A stretch of DNA of 20,912 nt from positions 1 to 20,912 of the forward strand of contig CAZLGO010000026.1 of NCBI GenBank assembly GCA_964559295.1. The letters run 5' to 3'. This DNA is from CAZLGO01 sp964559295. GTDB lineage: Archaea > Methanobacteriota > Methanobacteria > Methanobacteriales > Methanobacteriaceae. Under the pieces are notes generated by a model. It ran no database searches, had not been told where the DNA came from, and was given only the letters and a program-made list of their open reading frames with translations. The position numbers and the translations under genes are program-made. This document shows positions 6,807 through 13,724 of the stretch, one piece after another (position 1 is the stretch's first letter; the number at the start of each line of letters is the position of its first letter).

Positions 6807-7348
6807 CAAGCTTTTAGAAAAAGTTTAAGAAAAGTTGTAAGGTGTTTGTATGACACACTAAGCAAATTTTTTAGGTGTTGTTTATTTTCATAAATTTCTA
6901 AAAAATTCTTAAGCATTATTACACCAATCAAGAACCAACAAGTAAATTAGAATCCATAAAAACAAAAATGAATGTGTTGTTATCTATAATGATAGCAAAT
7001 TTTCTATCTTTTAATATCGAAAATATTTAAGTTTTAAGAAAATAAAAAGTATAAGTAAGAATTATAATGCAATTTAGTGTTGGCATATAAGTTTATTTTG
7101 GATTTAAGTCAATTTCATGAAAACAGGGAATACAGGATTCAGTATTCGTGAAATCATCCAAAAAACGCTCTTTTCAACATGCCATTAGAATGGTTGAAAT
7201 TACGGTTGATTATTTGAGTGGTTATGATATCAGTTTATAGAATGCTTTGGCATCTTTATTAAAAATAAACCATATTAGTCTAGGTTGTGGTTAAAAAATC
7301 ATTATCTAATTTATGGGGATTTTGATATAGTTTCTACGGAGCCTAAAT
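6807..7348. other. Gene-poor AT-rich stretch
   Basis: This part lies between the plus-strand glycosyltransferase and the 3' end of the minus-strand M48 gene. It begins with a family hairpin (6808-6826). The rest is AT-rich with stops in all frames, apart from a short coding-like stretch at 7121-7237. I saw no tRNA, no repeat array and no long open frame. Confidence 0.5.
7121..7237 (+). pseudogene. Possible degenerate coding remnant
   Basis: Between stops at 7118 and 7238 lies a 39-codon frame without an ATG whose translation looks protein-like (VKSSKKRSFQHAIRMVEITV...). Past the TAG the same frame continues in protein-like fashion for about 17 more codons (NALASLLKINHIS). The mix of basic residues and a helix-turn-helix-like rhythm recalls the N terminus of a transposase, but I cannot assign a family. 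It may be chance in AT-rich DNA. Confidence 0.18.
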
Positions 7349-8767
7349 TCATATTCTAAAAGCTGTCCTAAATCCATTTATAACATCTTTTGCCGATTGT
7401 ACGAGTGGATTTTTGACTTTAACTGGGGTTTTAAATTGTTCTAATCTGTCGATTCTAAAATAGATTGGTGGATGAGTATCCCATCTAATCCAGGTTGGAA
7501 TCTTAGATGATTGCAATCTTTCCATCTGAAGTCTCTGATAACCAATTTTTCGAAGACCCTCGGCTAAAACCTCAGGTTGGCCAATTTTTATCGCAGAAAG
7601 CAAATCTGCTCTGGCTTCGAAGAATTTAGCTATGAAAAAGATGGCAGACATGGCTACTAAAATATAGAGGAATGGTGATAGCATTACTATCGGTAATAAG
7701 ACTGTTAATCTTAAGATAAATTCCCCCGAAATTATAGAGAACAAAATAAGAGTATCTCTACCCTGTAAATGTCCTAATTCATGTCCGACTACACTTAATA
7801 TCTCATTTTCTTCTAGATGAACCAACAAGCCTGTGGTTATGAGTACTACCCCTCGACTTGGACTGGGTCCTGTAGCCGCTGCGTTTGGCAACATTGTGTT
7901 GGATATAACAATTTTTGGCATAGGTAAGTTGAATTTTTCCACCGCTTGTTTAACGATCTGATATACATTAATTACTTTCGCTGATTTACGTTCTGGGTTA
8001 CATTCGAGCCCATATTTTGCAAAAACTTCCTCAGCTAATTCACATGTTGGTTCTTTACCTTTAGACAATGAATTGTCATATATCTCACTTTTCATCTTGA
8101 TTATTAGATCTTTTCCGAATTTAGATTGTATCCTTTCGTATTCGTCGACTGGTATATTATACTGCACTATATGCAAATATGGGTTTTCTTCGGTGATTCG
8201 CCACTTTCCAATTCTTAGAAAGATTTTATCGGTTAAGAGCAGAATAGCAAATTGAATAGCCAAAATAAGGATTATAGCATAAAATCCGAAAAAGATGAAT
8301 AAAACTATGTTAATCCCAAAAAATAGGAGTAAAATCAAAAGCATGCCGCTACTACTGAACATACTTTCAGAGGCTTTTTTTCTCATAGATGGAGGTTCCT
8401 CAGGTATAACATCTTGACCTTCAACCCAGGCGAAATAAAGAGTTGATCTGTGGATATTCTCCTCATATGTCTGAACGGCGATGTCTAGCATTTCTCTGAC
8501 ACTTTTAAGAGCTGATTCAGGCGTTGCTTCTGAGGCAAGCATCTCCAAGTGTAACGGTTTACCACTTTTCATTTCTACATCAATTTGCCATGTTTTTTTG
8601 GGATCGTAAACTGTGAATGACAGTGATGACTCATAACCTCTCCTGCGGCGAATATTGTTAAAAAACTTATGCTGTGGTAATAAATAATATTTGTGAATAA
8701 AATCTAGTATTTCCTCAGCATAGACAGCTGAAACATCAAAATCTATTAAAAATGATTTTTCAACCAT
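7349..8767 (-). CDS. M48-family membrane metalloprotease (HtpX-like) with an unusual N-terminal region
   Basis: A 472-residue zinc protease. The active site is HELGH (His329, Glu330, His333), with Glu384 in FFEARADLL as the likely third ligand. Typical M48 phrases are NAAATGPSPSRGVVLITTGL before the active site and THPP (431-434) near the end. Two strongly hydrophobic blocks, about 141-183 and 349-381, anchor it in the membrane. The first 130 residues are soluble and not part of the usual HtpX layout; they contain a WQIDVEMKSGKPLHLEML phrase and I do not recognise a domain. Bacterial HtpX degrades damaged membrane proteins. GAGGT lies a few bases before the ATG as a ribosome binding site, and an AT-rich TATA-like stretch is at about 8819-8835. 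It is the only minus-strand gene in the first 15.8 kb. Confidence 0.88.
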   Translation of the reverse strand: MVEKSFLIDFDVSAVYAEEILDFIHKYYLLPQHKFFNNIRRRRGYESSLSFTVYDPKKTWQIDVEMKSGKPLHLEMLASEATPESALKSVREMLDIAVQTYEENIHRSTLYFAWVEGQDVIPEEPPSMRKKASESMFSSSGMLLILLLFFGINIVLFIFFGFYAIILILAIQFAILLLTDKIFLRIGKWRITEENPYLHIVQYNIPVDEYERIQSKFGKDLIIKMKSEIYDNSLSKGKEPTCELAEEVFAKYGLECNPERKSAKVINVYQIVKQAVEKFNLPMPKIVISNTMLPNAAATGPSPSRGVVLITTGLLVHLEENEILSVVGHELGHLQGRDTLILFSIISGEFILRLTVLLPIVMLSPFLYILVAMSAIFFIAKFFEARADLLSAIKIGQPEVLAEGLRKIGYQRLQMERLQSSKIPTWIRWDTHPPIYFRIDRLEQFKTPVKVKNPLVQSAKDVINGFRTAFRI

Positions 8768-9115
8768 TTTAAAACCTCAAAATTAACAAACGAAAAATTG
8801 GACTTGATAAGTCGAAAATTTATTTTTAATAGTTAAGATTCTCCTGTATGTTCCTTTCCATTAATCATGAAAGATTCGATCCATTTTTTTTTTCAATCTT
8901 TTTAACATATTCACTAAATCCTCTCTTTTTAGGCGTTATTTTAAATTTTTTAGAATTATTTTTTAACTAATGTCGGTTGAAAAGGTTATTTTTCATGGGA
9001 TCACAATATAAAAATCAAATAGTGACATGTTAATGATGATATACAACTAAATATAATTATATTATTACAATTAAAAAAAATATACTTGATGATTTGTTCA
9101 AGTTGAGGAAGTTGT
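8768..9115. other. Divergent intergenic region between the M48 and DUF2304 genes
   Basis: This very AT-rich region must hold promoters for both flanking genes. On the M48 side is a perfect short palindrome, GACTT-GAT-AAGTC (8801-8813), close to where transcription would start from the AT-rich box at about 8819-8835. It could be an operator. A ten-T run lies near 8885. On the right, TATA-like stretches near 9006-9013 and 9078-9083 precede the DUF2304 gene. A 30-codon coding-like minus-strand frame without a start (around 8870-8970) may be chance. Confidence 0.4.
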
Positions 9116-9538
9116 ATGATATACCAGATATTTGGGATCTTTATAGGAATATTTGCAATAATTTTGTCTATCGTGAGATTTAAAGAAGGTAAGATGTCTC
9201 TTGGAATGCTTTCTCTTTGGATTGCAATTTGGATAATGGTTATAGGAACTTCTATATCTCCTGAATCAACAACCTGGTTTGCAAATATAGTGGGCATAAA
9301 AAGAGGACTTGATTTTCTGTTGGTATTGGGGCTTATCGGATGTTATTATCTCATTTTTAGAATATACATTATGATGGAAAACATTGAAAGAGAGATAACA
9401 GAAGTTGTAAGAGAAATTGCTCTTCGCAGAGATGATCTAGAACATGAAAATAGATGCTCCAAAAAACAAAACATCCCTTTAAAATCAATGAAAGAAAATA
9501 ACAAAAAAATGAAGGGCAAAAAAGTGTGGAAAATATGA
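9116..9538 (+). CDS. DUF2304 family membrane protein
   Basis: A 140-residue protein with three membrane spans at about residues 2-21, 30-46 and 65-87, then a basic, coiled-coil-like cytoplasmic tail rich in Glu, Arg and Lys. The ISPESTTWFANIVGIKRGLDFLLV segment between spans 2 and 3 is typical of DUF2304, a family of small membrane proteins often encoded beside glycosyltransferases in bacteria and archaea. GAGGAA (9103-9108) serves as ribosome binding site. Its TGA overlaps the ATG of the GT4 gene (ATGA, 9535-9538), so the two proteins are probably made together. The role is unproven; an accessory function in polyprenyl-linked glycan synthesis is plausible from context. Confidence 0.8.
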   Translation: MIYQIFGIFIGIFAIILSIVRFKEGKMSLGMLSLWIAIWIMVIGTSISPESTTWFANIVGIKRGLDFLLVLGLIGCYYLIFRIYIMMENIEREITEVVREIALRRDDLEHENRCSKKQNIPLKSMKENNKKMKGKKVWKI

Positions 9539-10659
9539 AAATAGGCATAGTAACAGAGTATTTCCCAAAAAGTGATGCTTTTGAGGTAAAGGGTGGTGCT
9601 GAAGCAAGTGCGTTTAACGAAGCAAAATATCTTGCAAAAAGGCATGATGTAGTTGTGATAACATCCCATGTGGATGGTAAAAAAAAAGATAACATCTCAG
9701 GCATCCGTGTTATAAGATGCGGAAGAGAGAGAAAATACGTGCAATCAGGTTCTTTTTTTGACAGGTTGCTGTTCATGAAGGATGCATATCACACAGGATG
9801 TAAGCAAGATTTCGACATCGTAGTGGGTTATAACTTTATAACCCACCCTGTTGCATGGAGATTATCCAAAAAGCTTAATATACCTTCTGTGGCTAGATAT
9901 CATGATGTTTGGATCGGCAATTGGATAAGAAACATTGGTTTTAGTGGTATCTTTGGTGAAATTTTAGAAAGATACACATTATCGTGCAATTTTGACCTGA
10001 TAATTGCAGTATCTGATTACACAAAGGATAAACTAAAAAGATATTTCGATGAAACTAGAATAACTGTAGTTCCAAATGGTGTTGATGTTCCCTCAATCGA
10101 GACCGAAAAGTTTGAGCATCCCACTGTATGTTGTATATCAAGGCTTGTAAAATACAAAAGAGTCCATGATCTGATAAAGGCCCTCTCCATTCTAAAAAAA
10201 GACATCCCAAATATTCGCTGTATAATAATAGGAACTGGTCCAGAAGAAGAAAATCTTAAAAAACTTGCAAGAGATCTTGGTGTTGAGAAAAAAATCGATT
10301 TTTGCGGATTCATAGAGGATCATAATGACGTTTTAAGAACAATCAAATCATCCCATATATTCTGTTTGCCAAGTGTTGTTGAGGGTTTTGGGATCGTTAT
10401 TGTTGAAGCACTTGCCTGTGGTGTACCATTCGTTGCATCAAATATTCCTCCTTTAATTGAAGTAAGTGGTGGAAAGGGAGGTCTGTTCTTCGAGCCAAAA
10501 AATTATAGAGATCTGGCGGATAAGATAAAAAATGTTTTAAACAATAGAAAAATTCAAAAGGATTTAATAAGAGAGGGTATCTTCCAGTCTAAAAAATACA
10601 GATGGAACAAAATAGGAGGAAAGATTGAAGACATCTGCAAGAATTTAATAAATAAATAG
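9535..10659 (+). CDS. Family 4 glycosyltransferase
   Basis: A 374-residue GT-B enzyme of the GT4 family, which adds a sugar from a nucleotide sugar with retention of configuration. The N-terminal domain has the acceptor-side KGGAEAS loop (19-25). The C-terminal donor domain shows CCISRLVKYKRV, IIIGTGPEEENL and EGFGIVIVE, in which Glu283 and Glu291 form the E-x7-E motif. I chose the ATG at 9535 because it overlaps the DUF2304 stop as ATGA; a GTG nine bases earlier is in frame but less likely. No membrane span is visible, so it works at the inner membrane face. The pairing with DUF2304 and the nearby GT2 gene suggests surface-glycan or protein N-glycan assembly. The sugar is unknown. Confidence 0.85.
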   Translation: MKIGIVTEYFPKSDAFEVKGGAEASAFNEAKYLAKRHDVVVITSHVDGKKKDNISGIRVIRCGRERKYVQSGSFFDRLLFMKDAYHTGCKQDFDIVVGYNFITHPVAWRLSKKLNIPSVARYHDVWIGNWIRNIGFSGIFGEILERYTLSCNFDLIIAVSDYTKDKLKRYFDETRITVVPNGVDVPSIETEKFEHPTVCCISRLVKYKRVHDLIKALSILKKDIPNIRCIIIGTGPEEENLKKLARDLGVEKKIDFCGFIEDHNDVLRTIKSSHIFCLPSVVEGFGIVIVEALACGVPFVASNIPPLIEVSGGKGGLFFEPKNYRDLADKIKNVLNNRKIQKDLIREGIFQSKKYRWNKIGGKIEDICKNLINK

Positions 10660-10717
10660 ATTTGAGGAATAAATACCAAGAAGAATTTTTAGGAAATTTT
10701 AAGGTAAAGGTGCCTAT

Positions 10718-11494
10718 ATGATATATTTCAGAGGATGTGTCATAAGAGAAAAATTTGACAACATATCTAAAGCCACAGAGACGATACTAAATATTGCAGA
10801 TGTAGATTACAGCATCCTAAAGGATGAGGGCTGTTGTGGTTCACCTCTTTTAAGGACAGGTTTTTACAAGGATGCAGTTGATCTTATGCTGGATAATTTA
10901 GATAAGATCAAAGATGATAAGATACTAACATCATGTGCAGGATGCTACAGAACCCTAAAATACGATTATTCAAAAATTTTAGATGTAAAATTAGATGTCG
11001 CTCATACTTCACAGCTTTTTTGCAATTTAATTGAAGACGAGAAGCTTGAGATTAGAAGAATCCAAAAAAAAGCCACATATCATGATCCATGTCATCTTGG
11101 AAGAATTGCAAATCAAAGATTTGCAAACTCGCAACGAACAGCTGCGAGACATTCTGGAGAGTACGATGCACCGAGGAACATCTTGAATAAGATGACCAAC
11201 CTGGTGGAGATGAAAAAAAACAAAGAAAAATCCAGATGTTGTGGTGCTGGGGGCGGTGTTAAGGCTGCATTCCCAGAGATTGCTCAAGAAGTTGCAAAAA
11301 TGCGATTAGATGATGCAGAAAATACAAAAGCAGATATAATGGTTACTACTTGTCCATTTTGCATTTTAAACCTTAATTCTGCTTTTTTAGGAAAAAAAAG
11401 GGTCATTGACCTCTCTGAACTTATTATCATGGGGATTGAGAATGAACAGATCCGAATTAGAAACCATGCGTCGAACCTTTCAGATATTGGATGA
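10718..11494 (+). CDS. Cysteine-rich (CCG-domain) iron-sulfur oxidoreductase subunit, LutA/HdrB-like
   Basis: A 258-residue protein with two CCG domains, the cofactor-binding modules of heterodisulfide reductase HdrB/HdrD, GlpC, GlcF and LutA. The first has Cys7, CCG at 39-41 and CAGC at 73-76. The second has Cys125 (DPCHLGR), CCG at 174-176 and CPFC at 212-215. In HdrB such cysteines hold unusual [4Fe-4S] clusters that act on disulfides; in lactate or glycolate enzymes they pass electrons to a carrier. No ferredoxin domain is in this protein, but the next gene supplies two cluster motifs. The last 53 bases overlap that gene. AAAGGTG (10705-10711) is the ribosome binding site. The pair resembles LutA-LutB; the substrate here is not known. 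Confidence 0.82.
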   Translation: MIYFRGCVIREKFDNISKATETILNIADVDYSILKDEGCCGSPLLRTGFYKDAVDLMLDNLDKIKDDKILTSCAGCYRTLKYDYSKILDVKLDVAHTSQLFCNLIEDEKLEIRRIQKKATYHDPCHLGRIANQRFANSQRTAARHSGEYDAPRNILNKMTNLVEMKKNKEKSRCCGAGGGVKAAFPEIAQEVAKMRLDDAENTKADIMVTTCPFCILNLNSAFLGKKRVIDLSELIIMGIENEQIRIRNHASNLSDIG

Positions 11495-12638
11495 AAGAAG
11501 AAAAAGGCTACTTGAAGATGAAAGAATAATCAAACTCAAGGATAGAGTAAAAAAAATAAGGGAAGATTGTGTATCAAACATCGAGGATCTCATAACCTCC
11601 GCAAAAACCAGTCTTGCCGAAAATGGTATAAGGGTTTCATTTGCGAAGGACTCTAGAAAAGCCTTAAAAGAAATCCACAAAATAGTAAAAGATGAAACTA
11701 TTGTGGCGAAGTCAAAATCAAATACAATAGCTGAAATTGGATTATCAGAGTTTTTAGAAAATAAGGGGATAAAAATACTTGAAACTGACTTGGGAGATAG
11801 AATAATCCAATTAGACCCTAAAAGAAGAGAACCTTCCCATCCAACTGGTCCTACTTCCCATCTTAACGTCCACGAAATAGCAAAAATAGCCTCAGGAAGA
11901 TTTGGAGTTAGGGTGGAACCCAAAGCTGATATCATCTTAAATTTACTCAAGAATGATATTATAGAAAAACTGTCAGACTGTAGGATTGGAATAACTGGAG
12001 CAAACGCCATAGCCGCCGAAGAGGGCTCAATAATTCTTGTACATAACGAGGGAAATATAAACTTAGTTTCAATGCAGGAGATTCATATAGCGGTGGTAGG
12101 CATTGATAAAGTGGTTAGGACAATAGAAGATGGTATATCTGTTGCAAAAATGGAAACCGTATATGCAAACGGAACAATGGCCCCATCTTATATAAATGTG
12201 ATCTCAGGTCCTTCAAAAACAGCAGATATCGAAAAGATGCTTATTAAGGATATGTATGGTGCAAAAGAAGTTGTCGTTGTTCTTCTTGATAATGGAAGAA
12301 GCAATGCACCAGGCGAATGTTTGTGGTGTATTGGTTGTGGAAGCTGCGTACTATCATGTCCTATTTACAATGTCGTAGGACATGATTTTGGCTATAGAGG
12401 ATATTTGGGTGGAAGAGGAGTAGTTATAAGCCGTTTTATTGAAAATAAAAAAGTATGCTTTGATTCTGGACTTTTTTTATGCACTTTATGTGGTCTTTGT
12501 ACTCTTGATTGTCCAGTTGAAATCCCAACAAGCGATATGATTGAAAAATTAAGAACAGAACTCGTAGATTCTGGGCTTTTCTTTAGAAAACATAAAGAAA
12601 TTGCAGAAAAAATCAAAAAAAGAGGATCACCTTTTTAG
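11442..12638 (+). CDS. LUD-domain iron-sulfur protein, LutB-like
   Basis: A 398-residue protein with an N-terminal LUD (DUF162) domain and a C-terminal double [4Fe-4S] region. The LUD part shows ANAIAAEEGSIILVHNEGN and IHIAVVGIDKVV, the signature of LutB-type lactate-utilisation subunits. Iron-sulfur cysteines fall at 293, 296, 299, 302 and 306 (CLWCIGCGSCVLSCP) and 347, 350, 353 and 357 (CTLCGLCTLDCP). LutABC oxidises L-lactate in bacteria; archaeal homologues are often of unknown substrate. No separate LutC or flavin-linked lactate dehydrogenase is adjacent, so function may differ. Start: the ATG at 11442 or 11466, both inside the upstream gene; a TTG at 11406 is less likely. It ends two bases before a composite repeat. 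Confidence 0.82.
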   Translation: MNRSELETMRRTFQILDERRKRLLEDERIIKLKDRVKKIREDCVSNIEDLITSAKTSLAENGIRVSFAKDSRKALKEIHKIVKDETIVAKSKSNTIAEIGLSEFLENKGIKILETDLGDRIIQLDPKRREPSHPTGPTSHLNVHEIAKIASGRFGVRVEPKADIILNLLKNDIIEKLSDCRIGITGANAIAAEEGSIILVHNEGNINLVSMQEIHIAVVGIDKVVRTIEDGISVAKMETVYANGTMAPSYINVISGPSKTADIEKMLIKDMYGAKEVVVVLLDNGRSNAPGECLWCIGCGSCVLSCPIYNVVGHDFGYRGYLGGRGVVISRFIENKKVCFDSGLFLCTLCGLCTLDCPVEIPTSDMIEKLRTELVDSGLFFRKHKEIAEKIKKRGSPF

Positions 12639-12640
12639 CC

Positions 12641-12732
12641 AACCTTTAATAAAGGTTGATCAAAAAGGCGGCTGAAAACCGCCTGAATTTTGTGAACTTT
12701 TCTTAAAAGTTCTTTAATAAAGGGTTGATCAA
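12641..12732 (+). repeat. Composite multi-hairpin element at the 3' end of the LUD gene (copy 2)
   Basis: The order matches copy 1 at 6704: AACCTTT-AAT-AAAGGTT (12641-12657), GATCAAAA, AGGCGG-7 nt-CCGCCT (12666-12684), GAACTTTT-CTT-AAAAGTTC (12694-12712), then AGTTCTTT-AAT-AAAGGGTT (12708-12726, with wobble pairs) and TTGATCAAAG. The last two hairpins share 12708-12712, so only one can form at a time. In the second hairpin the loop-closing pair is G-C here and A-T in copy 1, a compensating change. Confidence 0.72.
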
Positions 12733-12936
12733 AGATATCCGGCTTATTAATAAACAGGAGTTTATTTACCTCTATTTTTAATCTTTTGATCAATTTTTCT
12801 TGTAGGTTGTTGAAGCTTGTTCATCACAGCCAGATAGATTTAAATATGAGATCTGAGATTTGATTAATAAACAATATATAAATGTTTGATATTTTCATCA
12901 ACCTTTTTTTAAAAGGTTGTATGGGAGGTATATAAT
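12733..12936 (+). promoter_or_regulatory. Promoter and leader region of mfnB
   Basis: This gap holds a perfect small hairpin, AATAAAC-AGGA-GTTTATT (12749-12766), of unknown role, and a good TATA box, ATATATAAA (12874-12882). Transcription would start near 12905, inside the hairpin repeat at 12900, followed by GGGAGGT (12923-12929) as ribosome binding site. No small gene was seen. Confidence 0.45.
12900..12918 (+). repeat. Perfect 19-nt hairpin repeat in the mfnB leader
   Basis: AACCTTTT-TTT-AAAAGGTT forms a perfect 8-bp stem with a 3-nt loop. It differs from the copy at 6015 only in its loop. It lies 5 bases before the mfnB ribosome binding site. Confidence 0.65.
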
Positions 12937-13662
12937 TTGCTTTTGTTGATAAGCCCAATAAACACCAAAGAAGCATATGAAGCTATAGAGGGCGGTGCCG
13001 ATATAATTGATGTTAAAAATCCAAAAGAGGGTTCATTGGGCGCAAATTTTCCATGGATCATAAAAAGAATAAGAGATATGACACCAGATCACATTCCTGT
13101 TAGCGCAACCTTGGGAGATGTTCCATACAAACCAGGGACTGTATCCTTAGCAGCTGCTGGTGCTGTGGTCTCTGGAGCAGATTATATAAAAGTTGGATTG
13201 TATGGTACAAAAAATTATGATGAAGCCTTGGATGTTATGAAAAACGTTGTAAGGGCTGTAGGGGAATATCGAGAAGATGCATGGGTGGTAGCTTCAGGAT
13301 ATGCAGATGCCTACAGGATTGGGGCTGTTAATCCTATAAAGATACCAGAAATTGCAGCTGCAGCTGATGCAGATTTTGCAATGGTGGATACAGCCATAAA
13401 AGATGGAAAAGATCTTTTTGATTTTATGGATCATGAATCACTTGAAAAATTTGTAGAAGAGGCTCATGATCATGGGATAAAAGCAGCTCTTGCTGGTTCA
13501 ATAAAAAAAGGACATCTTCCAATCCTGCAAGAACTTAAATGCGATGTAGTGGGTGTTAGAGGAGCTGCGTGCATCGGTGGAGATAGAAATTCAGGTGAAA
13601 TCCACAGAAGTGCTGTTAAGGAATTAGTAAAGATGATTAAAAACAATGGAAATCTTGATTAG
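12937..13662 (+). CDS. mfnB: (5-formylfuran-3-yl)methyl phosphate synthase, methanofuran biosynthesis
   Basis: A 241-residue TIM-barrel enzyme, formerly DUF556, that builds the furan ring of methanofuran from two molecules of glyceraldehyde 3-phosphate. The key residues described for the Methanocaldococcus enzyme are at the same positions: Lys27 in DVKNPKEGSLGANFPW, Lys85 in YIKVG, Asp151 and Lys155 in MVDTAIKDGK. It starts with TTG at 12937; relatives begin 'M(K)LLVSPIN', and GGGAGGT lies seven bases upstream, so this start is well supported. Methanofuran is the first C1 carrier of the methanogenic pathway and the last in its reverse. The gene has its own TATA box and is followed after 62 bases by guaB on the same strand. 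Confidence 0.95.
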   Translation: MLLLISPINTKEAYEAIEGGADIIDVKNPKEGSLGANFPWIIKRIRDMTPDHIPVSATLGDVPYKPGTVSLAAAGAVVSGADYIKVGLYGTKNYDEALDVMKNVVRAVGEYREDAWVVASGYADAYRIGAVNPIKIPEIAAAADADFAMVDTAIKDGKDLFDFMDHESLEKFVEEAHDHGIKAALAGSIKKGHLPILQELKCDVVGVRGAACIGGDRNSGEIHRSAVKELVKMIKNNGNLD

Positions 13663-13681
13663 AACATTTTGATGGTACTTT

Positions 13682-13709
13682 TTGATCAATCTTTTTTTAA
13701 AAGGTTGAT
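13682..13709 (+). repeat. Extended hairpin repeat before guaB
   Basis: ATCAATCTTTT (13685-13695), loop TTT, and AAAAGGTTGAT (13699-13709) form an 11-bp stem with one T-G pair. It is the family hairpin with the TTGATCAA motif extending the left arm. It ends four bases before the GAGGTG ribosome binding site of guaB. Confidence 0.65.
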
Positions 13710-13724
13710 TTTGAGGTGTTTTTA

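Noticed and set aside
6725..7348. tRNA, snoRNA or CRISPR in the larger gaps
   Set aside because: No cloverleaf with GTTCRANNC, no C/D box pair and no evenly spaced direct repeats were found in the gaps at 6725-7348, 8768-9115 or 12733-12936.
8870..8970. Minus-strand 30-codon frame (ITPKKRGFSEYVKKIEKKNG)
   Set aside because: It reads somewhat like protein but has no start codon or ribosome binding site and is Lys/Asn-rich as expected from AT-rich DNA.
11480..12010. Long minus-strand open frame opposite the LUD gene
   Set aside because: It lies entirely within a confident coding region on the other strand and its translation is low-complexity Ser/Phe/Ile-rich, as expected for a shadow frame. 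The same holds for the other antisense frames inside guaB, nadX and cofA.
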